Positions 1-9,188 of a stretch of 64,000 bases of DNA are shown here, piece by piece. The DNA lies in contig NZ_KE384304.1 in NCBI RefSeq assembly GCF_000425105.1, forward strand, positions 1 through 64,000. Reading direction: 5' to 3'. Source of the stretch: Agrococcus lahaulensis DSM 17612 (GTDB lineage Bacteria > Actinomycetota > Actinomycetes > Actinomycetales > Microbacteriaceae). Positions within the stretch are counted from its first letter, which is position 1. Every line of letters starts with the position of its first letter. Position numbers and translations under genes: made by a program. The notes under the pieces were generated by a model, which had not been told where the DNA came from, ran no database searches, and was given only the letters and a program-made list of their open reading frames with translations.

Positions 1-295
1 ATGTCTCGATCAGCTTCGGCGACGACAGCCCGAACTCGCGGGCGAGCTCGACCTTCGGCTCGCCAGCGAGGAACCGGGTGACGATCGCGAACTTGGTCTC
101 GAACGGGTACGACTGCGTCGTCTGCTTGGTCACCAGCGCTCCCCGGCCACGCACGCGCCAACGGCCGTACAGCCGCTTCACCGCCGACTCGCTCACGCCC
201 ATCTCCGTCGCGACCGACTTCTCACCGCGACCTTCCTCGAAGCACGCTACCGCGAACTCGCGCTGCTCCTCCGTCAGCGAACTTCGCTGATCCAT
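1..295 (-). CDS. IS3-family transposase OrfA (helix-turn-helix), partial at left edge
   Basis: Translated from the ATG at 295 on the minus strand, the 98 visible residues form two successive helix-turn-helix segments, one around ACFEEGRGEKSVATEMGVSE and one around IVTRFLAGEPKVELAREFGL. This is the arrangement of IS3-family OrfA proteins that bind the element ends before OrfB (DDE integrase) acts. No stop is seen before the edge, so the gene continues outside. The start lies directly inside the terminal inverted-repeat region of the element. The family is clear from the repeated HTH and the context; the subgroup (IS150-like is likely) is an inference. Confidence 0.72.
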   Translation of the reverse strand, partial: MDQRSSLTEEQREFAVACFEEGRGEKSVATEMGVSESAVKRLYGRWRVRGRGALVTKQTTQSYPFETKFAIVTRFLAGEPKVELAREFGLSSPKLIET

Positions 296-299
296 ATGA

Positions 300-351
300 C
301 TGACCCCCGGGAGTCGGAACTGAATTTCTCAGTCCAACTCCCGGGGGTCAG
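300..351. repeat. 15-bp perfect inverted repeat at the insertion-sequence end
   Basis: CTGACCCCCGGGAGT at 300-314 is the exact reverse complement of ACTCCCGGGGGTCAG at 337-351, leaving a 22-base loop. The outer arm coincides with the presumed terminal inverted repeat of the IS element; the inner arm sits just in front of the OrfA start. Such an inward copy could act as a second transposase site or as a hairpin that blocks impinging transcription into the transposase gene. Confidence 0.75.
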
Positions 352-482
352 TTCACAGGGGAGCGGCCCTCTCCGCGTCCCGGCGCGATTCGCCCGCTCG
401 CGGTGCGCCGCCCGATCCCCGCCCCGCCCCGCCCCTAGGATCGCCCCGACCCGGCACCGTGCCGGTGCAGGAGGTTCCACCC

Positions 483-1910
483 ATGAGCGACCAGCAGTCC
501 ACGTCGTGGCGCGACCGCTTCTTCGGCACCGCGCCGCTCTCCGAGGCGACGCCCGACGAGCGCATCGAGGCGACCGGCGATGCCGACGCGTCGGAGGTCT
601 CGGCGGCGCACTCCGCGGAGCTCGCGCCCGACTCGACGGAGGCCGCGACGGCGACGGTCGACGAGCACGACGAGCACCAGCCGCTCGTCGAGCACGAGCC
701 CGAGGCAGACACCGCCGTGCTCGAGCGGCCCGCGCCGAGCGACAGCCCGATCGAGCCGACGGTCATCGCGCCGTCGACGCTGCGCGGGCCCTCCCACTCC
801 GCGGCGCACCCCGACGACTCCGCGCGCTCGACCGCAGCGGAGGTGCACGGCGAGGCCGCATCGAGCTCGCTCGAGGGCGAGCCGGTCGAGCCGGCGGAGC
901 CTCCCGCGCTCGTCGAGCCCCGCCGCCCCTCGTTCGGCCTCCGGCGTCACGGGGATGCCGGCGCTCCCGGGGCGAGCCTCGCTGGGCTCACCGAGGCGAG
1001 CGTCGCGGCCGGTGCCGCGAGCGACGACCGCGACCGCCGCGAGTTCGTCGAGCCCGAGCCCACCCAGGCGATCGACGCCCAGCGTCGGGACGACGACGCG
1101 ACGCGCGCCATGGACACCGTCGACGACCCCGCCGTCGGCGCGACCGACGACGCGCCGACGCGCGCGATGGACGCGCAGGCGGACGAGCCGACCCAGGCGC
1201 TCGAGCAGCCGCAGCTCCGCGACCGCTCCAACCGCTTCGGCATCGTGCGCGACGACGTGCGCGACGAGGTCCCGGCCTCCGCCACCGGCGGCGACGACGC
1301 GACGGCCGGCGCGGCGGCGAGCGGTGCCCCCATCGTGCTCGTCGAGGAGCCCGTGCCCCCGCGCCGCAAGGGCGCGCGCGGCGTCGGCCTCGCGGTCGTG
1401 CTGCTCGCGACGCTCGTCTTCGCGCTCCTGCTCGCCGCGGCCGCCTTCGCCGTCGGCTACCTCTTCGACCGGCAGTTCGACGCAGCCGCGACGCTGCAGT
1501 CGCTGTGGCTGCGACCCTCGTACCTGCTGCCGGTCATCGTCTTCTTCGTCGGCTACCTCATCCTGAGCCTCATCGCCAACCGCGCCGGGTGGTGGGCGCA
1601 CGTGCTCGGCGGCTTCGTCGTCGCGCTCCTCACCTACGCCGCTCACATCGCCGGCGCGCACATGGAGTCGGAGGGCGGATGGGGCAGCTTCGCCGCGGTC
1701 GCCGGCATCGACGCCGCGTCGCTCGGGCAGCTCCTGCTCGCGCCGCTGTCGGTGCTCGCGTTCGTCATCGCGCGCGAGGTGCCCATCTGGGTCGGCGGCA
1801 TCCAGTCGCGCCGCGGCCGCCGTGCGCGCGAGCACAACCGCCAGGCGATGGACGAGTTCAACAGCGAGCACGCGGAGCGGCTCGCCGCCTACGAGCGCGC
1901 CCGCGGCTGA
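483..1910 (+). CDS. Acidic-tailed four-helix membrane protein with repeated FHA-docking-like motifs
   Basis: A 475-residue protein of no recognised enzyme family. Residues 1-300 are acidic, Ala/Glu/Asp-rich and probably disordered. Residues from about 303 onward hold four hydrophobic segments (around GLAVVLLATLVFALLLA, LLPVIVFFVGYLILSLIA, HVLGGFVVALLTYAAHIAG and LLLAPLSVLAFVIA), followed by a basic cytoplasmic tail. The disordered part contains four copies of T-[QR]-A-[IML]-[DE], with threonines at 194, 207, 226 and 237. An AGGAGG Shine-Dalgarno at 469-474 places the start at ATG 483 rather than the in-frame GTG at 459. It precedes the locus of a Ser/Thr kinase, a phosphatase and four FHA proteins, so a phosphorylated membrane scaffold is plausible but inferred. 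Confidence 0.7.
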   Translation: MSDQQSTSWRDRFFGTAPLSEATPDERIEATGDADASEVSAAHSAELAPDSTEAATATVDEHDEHQPLVEHEPEADTAVLERPAPSDSPIEPTVIAPSTLRGPSHSAAHPDDSARSTAAEVHGEAASSSLEGEPVEPAEPPALVEPRRPSFGLRRHGDAGAPGASLAGLTEASVAAGAASDDRDRREFVEPEPTQAIDAQRRDDDATRAMDTVDDPAVGATDDAPTRAMDAQADEPTQALEQPQLRDRSNRFGIVRDDVRDEVPASATGGDDATAGAAASGAPIVLVEEPVPPRRKGARGVGLAVVLLATLVFALLLAAAAFAVGYLFDRQFDAAATLQSLWLRPSYLLPVIVFFVGYLILSLIANRAGWWAHVLGGFVVALLTYAAHIAGAHMESEGGWGSFAAVAGIDAASLGQLLLAPLSVLAFVIAREVPIWVGGIQSRRGRRAREHNRQAMDEFNSEHAERLAAYERARG

Positions 1911-1919
1911 TCGCGGGGC

Positions 1920-1954
1920 GGCGGAGGGGCGGCCGAGCCAGTCGCCCCTCCGCC
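1920..1954 (+). terminator. Strong hairpin, likely terminator after the first membrane-protein gene
   Basis: GGCGGAGGGGCG at 1920-1931 pairs perfectly with CGCCCCTCCGCC at 1943-1954 (12-bp stem, 11-base loop), followed by a short pyrimidine run (TCTTC). It begins ten bases after the stop codon and separates this gene from the 2042-residue surface-protein gene. Confidence 0.7.
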
Positions 1955-1956
1955 TC

Positions 1957-1984
1957 TTCGCCGAGAGCTCAGGTCTGACACAAT
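1957..1984 (+). promoter_or_regulatory. Weak candidate promoter for the surface-protein / MoxR operon
   Basis: CACAAT at 1979-1984 resembles a -10 box, but the -35 (TTCGCC, 1957-1962, 16-base spacer) is poor. It lies between the terminator and the GTG start at 2042 and is the best candidate in the 131-base gap; confidence is low. Confidence 0.3.
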
Positions 1985-2041
1985 AGGGCCGCCGTCCCCC
2001 AGCCGGGTGCGGCTACCCGTGCCGTCGGAAGGGGATGCCCT

Positions 2042-5000
2042 GTGCTCAGGTCTCTCTCGCGCCATCGCAAGTCGACGGCGGCCGGAGCCCTGATCACCGC
2101 CGTCTCGGTCGCGCTCGGCATCGTCGCGTTCACGCACGAGGGCTTCACGACGACCGACGTCGACCTCAACGACGGCGGCGTCTGGGTCACGAAGCAGTCG
2201 TCGCAGCAGCTCGGCCGCATCAACGTCCAGGCGGAGGAGCTCGACGCCGGCCTCATCTCGCCGACCGCGACGTTCGACGTGCTGCAGGACGGCGACGACG
2301 TCATCCTCCACAACCAGGAGGCATCCGTCGCCCTGCTCGTCGACCCGACGCAGGTCGTGACCGGCACCGCCGTGCAGCTGCCGCCGCAGGCCGGCATCGC
2401 GCTCGGCGGCGGCGTCGTGGCGATCGTCGACCCTGCCGACGGCGCGCTGTGGGCGATGGGCTTCGACGACATCGGCGGCTTCTCGCCGGAGCACACCGAC
2501 CCGGTGGCGGAGCTCGGCGCCGGAGCGGCCGTCGCGGTCGGCCGTGACGGCACGGTGCACGCGGTGTCGATCGCGGATGCGCAGGAGCTCACGCTGCCGC
2601 TCGTCGACGGCGCGCTCGGGGAGCCCGAGCTGCGGGAGCGCGATGAGCTCGGTGCGATGGAGGAGCCGGTCGTCACGACGGTCGGCGACCGCGCGGTCGT
2701 GCACGACGAGGCGACCTCGACCCTGCTGCTGCCGGGCAGCGCGGTGACGACCCCCGAGGGCGCCGCGGTGCAGCTCGACGGCGACCGCTCCGACCGCGTC
2801 ATCCTCGCCACGCCCGACAGCCTCATCCGCCAGCCGCTCGGCGGCGGCGACGCCGAGGTCGAGCAGATCGCGGGCGGCGGAGAGGCCGTGCGGCCCGTGC
2901 AGCTCGGCGGATGCGTCTACGGCGTCTGGCCCGGGAGTGCCCAGTTCGTGCGCGACTGCGACGACGACGCGCGCGACCTGCGCGCGCAAGTGCCCGAGAT
3001 GGACGGCTCGCCCGCGACGTTCCGCGTCAACCGCGACGCCGTCGTGCTCAACCAGTTCGTCGAGGGCGCATCGTGGTTGCTCTCGGACACGCTCATCCTC
3101 GTCGACAACTGGGAGGACCTCGTGCCGCCGCAGGACGAGAGCCGCTCCGACGAGGAGGACTCGGAGTCGACCGACGACCTGCTGACGAACCAGCCGCCGC
3201 CAATCAACGAGGAGAACACGGAGCCGAGCGCCGAGGACGACCGCTTCGGCGCGCGCCCGGGCACCTCGACCCTCCTGCCGGTGCTCTGGAACGACGTCGA
3301 CGCCGACGGCGACGTGCTCACGGCGCGCGTCGTGGGCGACCTGCCGACGGGCGTCTCGGTGGCGCCGGTCGCGAACGACTCCCAGCTGCAGGTGCAGCTG
3401 CCGCCCGACCAGGCGGCCGGAACCTTCACGTTCGGCTACGAGATCCACGACGGCCGCGAGGGCCGCGACCAGGCGACGGTCACGCTCACCGTGCGCGGCG
3501 AGGGCGAGAACGACGTGCCGGAGGCGCTCCGCGCGCAGGCGTTCGCCGTCGAGCAGGGCGGGGAGTACGAGTACCAGGTGCTCGCCGACTGGGTCGACCC
3601 CGACGGCGATGACATGTACCTCGTGGGGGCGACGACCGACTCCGGCGACACGATCCAGACCGACCCCTCCGGCAGGCTCGTCTACACCGCGACCGGCGAG
3701 ATCGGCCTCCAGAGCGTCTCGATCACGGTCTCGGACGGGCGCTCCGAGACGACGGGCGAGATCACGGTCGACGTGCGTGAGCGGGGCACGGCGAACCCGC
3801 TCGCGAACGCCGACTTCATCACGACGATCGAGGGCCGCGAGGCCACGATCCGGCCGATGCTCAACGACTTCTCCCCGTCGGGGCGGCCGCTGCGCCTCGC
3901 GTCGGTCGAGCCGGCCGCGAGCCTCGACATGACGTGGGACGCGACGACCGGCACGGTCAAGGTGCAGGGCGGGCCGGTCGGCACGCACTACTTCACCTAC
4001 CTCGTCGCCGACGGCGCGCTCTCGAGCCAGGGCCGCGTGCGCGTCGACATCCGCACGCCCGACGAGGAGGCCCGGCCCGTCGCGGTGCGCGACATCGCGC
4101 TCGTGCCGCAGCAGGGCACGGCGCTCGTCGACCTGCTCGCCAACGACGTCGACCCTGCGGGCGGCGTGCTCGTCGTCCAGCAGTTCGAGATCGAGAACGG
4201 CGCGCCGATCAGCGTCGAGCTGCGCGACCGCCGGATCGTGAGCATCGTCGACAACCGCGGGCTCGAGTCGCCCTTCCAGTTCACCTACACCGTCTCGAAC
4301 GGCCGCTTCTCCGAGACCGGCACGGTCGAGGTCATCCCCGTCGTGCCGCCCGCGCGGCCGCGCGCGCCGAAGGCGGTCGACGATGCGATGACCGTGCGCG
4401 CGGGCGACTACGGCACCCTCGACGTCCTCGACAACGACTTCTCGCCCGACGGCACGCCGTTCTGGGTCGCCGAGCGCGTCGTCTCGACGAGCTTCGCCTC
4501 GGAGGCGGAGGGCGTCGCGTTCATCTCCGAGGGCCGGCTGCGCGTGCACGCGCTCGAGGGCGGACCGACGCGCGCGACGGTCGTCTACGAGGTCGAGGAC
4601 GACTTCGGCAACCGCGACTCCGCGACGGTCGCCGTGACGATCGTGCCGCGCGACGCGGAGTCGAACTCCTCGCCCGCGCCGCAGACGGTCACGTCGCGCG
4701 TGCTCGCGGGCTCGACCGTGCGCATCCCCATCCCGCTCGACGGCATCGATCCGGACGGCGACGGCGTCGAGCTCGTCGGCTACGACACCGCGCCCGAGGG
4801 CGGCCGCATCCTGCCGACCGTCGGCCCCGACTACTTCGACTTCGAGGCCTTCCCTGACAGCGCCGGCACCGTCGAGTTCACCTATCGCGTGCGCGACCGC
4901 TGGGGCGCCGAGGGCACGGCGACCGCGATCATCGGCATCGCGCAGGCCGCCGACATCAACCAGACGCCCTTCGCCCAGCCGGACTACGTCGACGTGCGCC

Positions 5001-8000
5001 CCGACCGTCGGATCGCGATCCCGGTGCTCGAGAACGACTCCGATCCGGATCAGGATGCGCTGAGGCTCCTCGTCGACGGGCTCGAGGGCACCGAGCAGCT
5101 GCCCGACGCCGAGGTCAACACCGAGCGCGACACCGTCGACCTCCGCTCGCCCTCGGAGCCGGGCACCTACCAGTTCACCTACTCGGTGGTGGATGCGCGG
5201 GGCGCGAGCGCGACGGGCTCGGTCATGCTCACGGTCACCGAGGACGCGGAGCTGCTGCCGCCCATCGCGCGCGACGACCCGCTGCCCCGCGATCAGGTGG
5301 AGCTCGGCCAGGCGTTCGACGTGCCGGTGCTCGACAACGACCTCGACCTCGACGGCGACCCGAGCGAGCTCGAGCTCTCGATCGTGACGGGCGAGGCGGA
5401 TGTCGTGCGCGGCACCGTCCAGGTCGTCCCGACCGAGGCGTTCCAGGTCGTCACCTACCGCGTGACCGACATCGACGGGCTCACCGCGGAGGCCTTCGTC
5501 GCGGTGCCGCCCGTGCGCGACCGCGCACCCTTCCTCTCGAAGACCGAGCCCGCGCAGGTCGGCTCGGGCCTGCCGCTCGAGCTGCCGCTGCGCCAGTACG
5601 TCACGACCTCGAACGGCGCGGCGCCGCGCATCACGACGGGCGACAGCGTCTCGGCGGTCAACCATGACGGCTCCGAGAGCATCGTGGACGAGCACACGCT
5701 GCGCTTCCAGTCCCCGCAGGGTTACGTCGGTCCCGCATCCATCACGTTCGAAGTCACCGACGGCACGGGCCCCGACGACCCGGAGGGCAACACCGCGGTG
5801 CTGACGATCGCGATCGAGGTCACGCCCTCGAGCGTCGTCGCACCGACCTTCGCCGGCGCGATCCTCCGTCCCGAGGCGGGGGAGCAGGCGGCGGTCTTCG
5901 ACCTCCGCGACGCGACGCGCGACCCCGACCCCGGTGACCTCGAGGCGATGGTCTTCGAGCAGCGCGGCGGGTCGATGGCCGGCGTCTCGGTGTCGCTGCA
6001 GGACGGCGTCTTCACCGCGACCGCCGACCTCACGACGCCGCCCGGCTCGAGCGGCTCGTTCCAGATCGTCGCGATCGACCCGCACGGCAACGAGGCGCCC
6101 GGCACGGTCGTCGTCGAGGTCGTCGCCACGACGCGACCGCTCGCCGAGGCGCGTGCCGACAGCGGCGAGGCGACGCAGGGCATCGCGCTCACGACCGACG
6201 TCATCGCGAACGACTTCAACCCCTTCGCCGATCGCGGCGAGCCGCTGCGCGTCATCTCCGCCGAGACGGTCGCGGGGCAGGGCCAGGTCTCGCACAACGA
6301 CCGGGAGGTGACCGTCACCCCGGGCGCCGACTTCAACGGCGTGCTCACCGTGCGCTACACGGTCGAGGATGCGACCGAGCTCACCGCGCGCCACGTGACG
6401 GGCACGCTGACCCTCAACGTGAAGGGCCGCCCCGACGCGCCGCCGCGCCCGAACGTCGACGCGACGGGCGACTCGCAAGTGACGCTCACGTGGGGTGCCC
6501 CGCCCTCGAACGGCGCGCCGATCACGGGCTACGTCGTCAAGTCGGTCGACGGGGCGATCAGCTTCCCGTGCCCCGCGACGACGTGCACGGTCACCGGCCT
6601 CACGAACAACGTGACGTATCGCTTCCAGGTCGTCGCGCAGAACGAGGTCGGCGACTCCGACCCCTCGGCGGCCTCGAACGAGGCGCGCCCCGACGTGCGC
6701 CCCGAGCAGCCGGCGCCGCCCTCGGCCGTCGACGGCGACACGCAGGTCGCGCTCACGTGGGTGCCGCCCGTCAACCGCGGCTCGCCCATCCAGGAGTACC
6801 GGATCGAGATCTCCCCGCCCGCGCCGGGCGGCGTCGTGCAGCAGACGGTCAGCGGCGGCAGCACGCGCCACACCTGGACGGGCCTCGTCAACGGCACCTC
6901 GTACATGTTCCGCATCCAGGCGGTGAACCTCGCCGATGAGCCGAGCGACTTCTCCGCTTACTCGCGCGCGGTGACGCCCGCGGGCCCGCCGATGCAAGTC
7001 GGGAACGTCTCGGCGACTCCCGACCGCTCGATCCCGGGCGAGGTGCAGGTACTTGTGACTTGGCAGGCGCCGAACAACAATGGCGCGCCCATCACGTCCT
7101 ACACGGTCACGCCCTCGAATGGCGCGCCCGCTATGCAACCGACGACGACGAGCCAGAACTTCGTGTTTGCCGCGACGGGCGAGAACGTCACATTCACCGT
7201 AACCGCGACAAACCGCGCGGGTACCAGCGTTGCATCGCTGCCCTCCGCACCTGTTCGTGTGATCACAGCGCCCGACGCGCCCTCTAACGTGGCAGCGACG
7301 GAGGGTAACGAGAACTCCGTCGTCACTTGGACGCCCGGCGATCCAAACGGTCTGCGCGCCAACGAGGTTCGCTTCGAGGTACGCGTTCGTGGCACGACTC
7401 AAGTACAGAGCTTCGGCCCCGGAGGGACGTTCGCCGGATTAGCGAACGGGGGACGCTACACCCTTGAGGTTCGTGCAGTTGCCCAGACCGACGGTTTCAG
7501 CGAGGGGAGCGGCTGGGTTTCGAGCAACGCAATCTCGCCCTACGGCCAAATCGGCGCTCTCGACGTTGTGCCGATTGCTGAGGAGGAACAGGTCCGCTTC
7601 CGAATCTCGCCGGCCGCGAAGAACGGTCGTGACGTCCTAACGCAATATCAGGTCGATGGGGGCAGTTGGACGACGTGGTCTGGAGGCGATGTGACTCGCG
7701 CGGCCCGCGGCGGACAGACCGTTTCGATCACGGTGCGAAGCACCACGAACCTTCCGGACGACGGGATCCACGGCACGCAGACGAGAACGGTAACGGAACG
7801 GGCCACAGCCGAGGTGCGGCGTAATCCATCCATCTCTTTGAGTCGCGGTGATGTCGCTCATCCGGGGTCGTGCACGAGCGGCAACGGCGGCAACTGCTAT
7901 TTCTACCAACTGAACTGGTCCGACTTAACGCCCGGAACGTACCAGTTTGCCTGTTTCAACCGCGCTTCAAACGGCGGGGCGCCGTTCGTACCTGAGTCGG

Positions 8001-8170
8001 GGCAAGGCACCTTGACGATCAACACGATCACGACGCCCAACGGCTCAACGCAGTTCCGTAGCGGGTCGACCCGGCTCTGCTATAGCGGCTATGGCGGGCC
8101 GGCCTGGATGACGCTTAGCGGTGGGCCGGACAACGTCAACCTTCGTACCCGCGAAGTCCCTTGGCCATGA
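2042..8170 (+). CDS. Giant secreted/anchored Ig-like and fibronectin type III repeat protein
   Basis: A 2042-residue protein from a GTG start. A hydrophobic signal-anchor (residues about 13-32) is followed by a roughly 330-residue region of short beta repeats (propeller-like). About ten cadherin/Ig-like repeats follow, each marked by an N/D-D-x-D-P-D-G-D type loop, for example LENDSDPDQDALRL. At least four fibronectin III-like modules come next (TLTWGAPPSNGAPITGY and relatives), from about residue 1460. The last roughly 100 residues carry four cysteines in a Gly/Asn-rich context. The role is presumably extracellular: adhesion, or a wall-spanning element tied to the secretion locus. The final 1.1 kb uses TTA, AGA and GTA codons that are scarce elsewhere in the window, suggesting an exchanged tip. 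The domain calls are by pattern; the number of repeats is approximate. Confidence 0.8.
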   Translation: MLRSLSRHRKSTAAGALITAVSVALGIVAFTHEGFTTTDVDLNDGGVWVTKQSSQQLGRINVQAEELDAGLISPTATFDVLQDGDDVILHNQEASVALLVDPTQVVTGTAVQLPPQAGIALGGGVVAIVDPADGALWAMGFDDIGGFSPEHTDPVAELGAGAAVAVGRDGTVHAVSIADAQELTLPLVDGALGEPELRERDELGAMEEPVVTTVGDRAVVHDEATSTLLLPGSAVTTPEGAAVQLDGDRSDRVILATPDSLIRQPLGGGDAEVEQIAGGGEAVRPVQLGGCVYGVWPGSAQFVRDCDDDARDLRAQVPEMDGSPATFRVNRDAVVLNQFVEGASWLLSDTLILVDNWEDLVPPQDESRSDEEDSESTDDLLTNQPPPINEENTEPSAEDDRFGARPGTSTLLPVLWNDVDADGDVLTARVVGDLPTGVSVAPVANDSQLQVQLPPDQAAGTFTFGYEIHDGREGRDQATVTLTVRGEGENDVPEALRAQAFAVEQGGEYEYQVLADWVDPDGDDMYLVGATTDSGDTIQTDPSGRLVYTATGEIGLQSVSITVSDGRSETTGEITVDVRERGTANPLANADFITTIEGREATIRPMLNDFSPSGRPLRLASVEPAASLDMTWDATTGTVKVQGGPVGTHYFTYLVADGALSSQGRVRVDIRTPDEEARPVAVRDIALVPQQGTALVDLLANDVDPAGGVLVVQQFEIENGAPISVELRDRRIVSIVDNRGLESPFQFTYTVSNGRFSETGTVEVIPVVPPARPRAPKAVDDAMTVRAGDYGTLDVLDNDFSPDGTPFWVAERVVSTSFASEAEGVAFISEGRLRVHALEGGPTRATVVYEVEDDFGNRDSATVAVTIVPRDAESNSSPAPQTVTSRVLAGSTVRIPIPLDGIDPDGDGVELVGYDTAPEGGRILPTVGPDYFDFEAFPDSAGTVEFTYRVRDRWGAEGTATAIIGIAQAADINQTPFAQPDYVDVRPDRRIAIPVLENDSDPDQDALRLLVDGLEGTEQLPDAEVNTERDTVDLRSPSEPGTYQFTYSVVDARGASATGSVMLTVTEDAELLPPIARDDPLPRDQVELGQAFDVPVLDNDLDLDGDPSELELSIVTGEADVVRGTVQVVPTEAFQVVTYRVTDIDGLTAEAFVAVPPVRDRAPFLSKTEPAQVGSGLPLELPLRQYVTTSNGAAPRITTGDSVSAVNHDGSESIVDEHTLRFQSPQGYVGPASITFEVTDGTGPDDPEGNTAVLTIAIEVTPSSVVAPTFAGAILRPEAGEQAAVFDLRDATRDPDPGDLEAMVFEQRGGSMAGVSVSLQDGVFTATADLTTPPGSSGSFQIVAIDPHGNEAPGTVVVEVVATTRPLAEARADSGEATQGIALTTDVIANDFNPFADRGEPLRVISAETVAGQGQVSHNDREVTVTPGADFNGVLTVRYTVEDATELTARHVTGTLTLNVKGRPDAPPRPNVDATGDSQVTLTWGAPPSNGAPITGYVVKSVDGAISFPCPATTCTVTGLTNNVTYRFQVVAQNEVGDSDPSAASNEARPDVRPEQPAPPSAVDGDTQVALTWVPPVNRGSPIQEYRIEISPPAPGGVVQQTVSGGSTRHTWTGLVNGTSYMFRIQAVNLADEPSDFSAYSRAVTPAGPPMQVGNVSATPDRSIPGEVQVLVTWQAPNNNGAPITSYTVTPSNGAPAMQPTTTSQNFVFAATGENVTFTVTATNRAGTSVASLPSAPVRVITAPDAPSNVAATEGNENSVVTWTPGDPNGLRANEVRFEVRVRGTTQVQSFGPGGTFAGLANGGRYTLEVRAVAQTDGFSEGSGWVSSNAISPYGQIGALDVVPIAEEEQVRFRISPAAKNGRDVLTQYQVDGGSWTTWSGGDVTRAARGGQTVSITVRSTTNLPDDGIHGTQTRTVTERATAEVRRNPSISLSRGDVAHPGSCTSGNGGNCYFYQLNWSDLTPGTYQFACFNRASNGGAPFVPESGQGTLTINTITTPNGSTQFRSGSTRLCYSGYGGPAWMTLSGGPDNVNLRTREVPWP

Positions 8171-8207
8171 CGATGAGTACCTCTTCACCGCATCGAAAGG
8201 AACGTCC

Positions 8208-9188
8208 ATGAGCAGCTCCATGACCCGCGAGCAGGCCGCCTGGTTCGCCGAGACGTTCACGCGCCTCGTCGACAACGTCGGCAGCGTCGTCCTCGGCAAG
8301 GAGGACGTCATCCGGCTCGCCTTCACCGCGATGCTCTCCGAGGGCCACCTGCTGCTCGAGGACGCGCCGGGCACGGGCAAGACGCAGCTCGCCAAGTCGA
8401 TGGCCGCGACCGTCCAGGGCACGAACCACCGCATTCAGTTCACGCCCGACCTGCTGCCCTCCGACGTCACCGGCGTCACCGTTTACGACCAGAAGACGGG
8501 GGAGTTCGAGTTCCACAAGGGTCCGATCTTCGCCTCGATCGTGCTCGCCGACGAGATCAACCGCGCGAGCCCGAAGACGCAGTCGGCGCTCCTCGAGGTG
8601 ATGGAGGAGGGCCGCGTGACGGTCGACGGCACGCCCTACTCGGTCGGCCGCCCGTTCATGGTGATCGCGACGCAGAACCCGATCGAGCAGGCCGGCACGT
8701 ACCGGCTGCCCGAGGCGCAGCTCGACCGGTTCCTCATGAAGACGTCGATCGGCTACCCGGGGCGCGAGCAGACGGTGCGCATCCTCGCGGGCGCGTCGAA
8801 CCGCAACGCCTCCTCGACCGTGCAGCCGGTCATCACGACGAGCGCGATCGCCGAGATGATCGACCTCGCCGCGACCGTCCACGTCGACGACGCGGTGCTC
8901 GACTACGTAGCGCAGCTCTCCGAGCACACGCGCGACTCGAAGGACACGAGGCTCGGCGTCTCGGTGCGCGGCGCGATGGCGCTCATGCGCGCCGTGAAGG
9001 TGTGGGCCGCGTCGAAGGGCCGCGCGTTCGTGCTGCCCGACGACGTCAAGGAGCTCGCGCAGCCGGTGTGGGCGCACCGCGTCGTCATCGACCCCGAGGC
9101 GGAGTTCTCGGGCGTCACGGGCGACCGCATCATCGACCGCGCGCTCGCCGAGATCTCGGCTCCGCAGGACCGGCAGCACGCTGCGTGA
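8208..9188 (+). CDS. MoxR-type AAA+ ATPase
   Basis: A 326-residue AAA+ ATPase of the MoxR family. Walker A is EDAPGTGKT at residues 51-59, Walker B is IVLADEINRASP around residue 112, and the family block ATQNPIEQAGTYRLPEAQLDRF follows. ATG 8208 is preferred over the upstream in-frame GTG at 8121 because GAAAGGA stands at a proper distance and the upstream option would overlap the preceding gene. MoxR ATPases act as chaperones that load or mature partner proteins and are typically encoded with DUF58 and transglutaminase-like proteins, as here. The stop overlaps the next start (GTGA), so translation is coupled. Confidence 0.93.
   Translation: MSSSMTREQAAWFAETFTRLVDNVGSVVLGKEDVIRLAFTAMLSEGHLLLEDAPGTGKTQLAKSMAATVQGTNHRIQFTPDLLPSDVTGVTVYDQKTGEFEFHKGPIFASIVLADEINRASPKTQSALLEVMEEGRVTVDGTPYSVGRPFMVIATQNPIEQAGTYRLPEAQLDRFLMKTSIGYPGREQTVRILAGASNRNASSTVQPVITTSAIAEMIDLAATVHVDDAVLDYVAQLSEHTRDSKDTRLGVSVRGAMALMRAVKVWAASKGRAFVLPDDVKELAQPVWAHRVVIDPEAEFSGVTGDRIIDRALAEISAPQDRQHAA

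Larger units (their letters stand above)
1..355 (-). mobile_element. IS3-type insertion sequence, 5' end only (runs off the left edge)
   Basis: A transposase OrfA-type reading frame on the minus strand begins at 295, and the outer end of the element lies at about 355, where the minus strand starts TGAACTGACCCCCGGGAGT. TGA-led ends with a C/G-rich tract are usual for IS3-family elements. The far end and OrfB lie outside the window, so intactness, target duplication and exact subgroup cannot be judged. The element abuts the type VII-like locus: its end is about 128 bases upstream of the first gene there, so promoter or truncation effects on that locus are possible. Confidence 0.7.

Noticed and set aside
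459-482. An upstream GTG start for the first membrane protein
   Set aside because: The AGGAGG site lies inside this segment and is correctly spaced only for ATG 483.
3290-6430. Repeated GAC-rich DNA as a DNA-level repeat array
   Set aside because: The repetition comes from protein Ig-like modules with D-P-D-G-D loops; nucleotide identity between units is low.
1889-7402. A 1837-residue open frame antisense to the surface-protein gene
   Set aside because: Its composition is almost wholly Arg/Asp/Gly/Val, with no domain pattern; it arises because GC-rich third positions suppress stop codons on the other strand.
8121-8207. A longer MoxR protein from GTG 8121
   Set aside because: It would overlap the preceding gene by 50 bases; ATG 8208 has a good ribosome site and gives the normal N-terminus.
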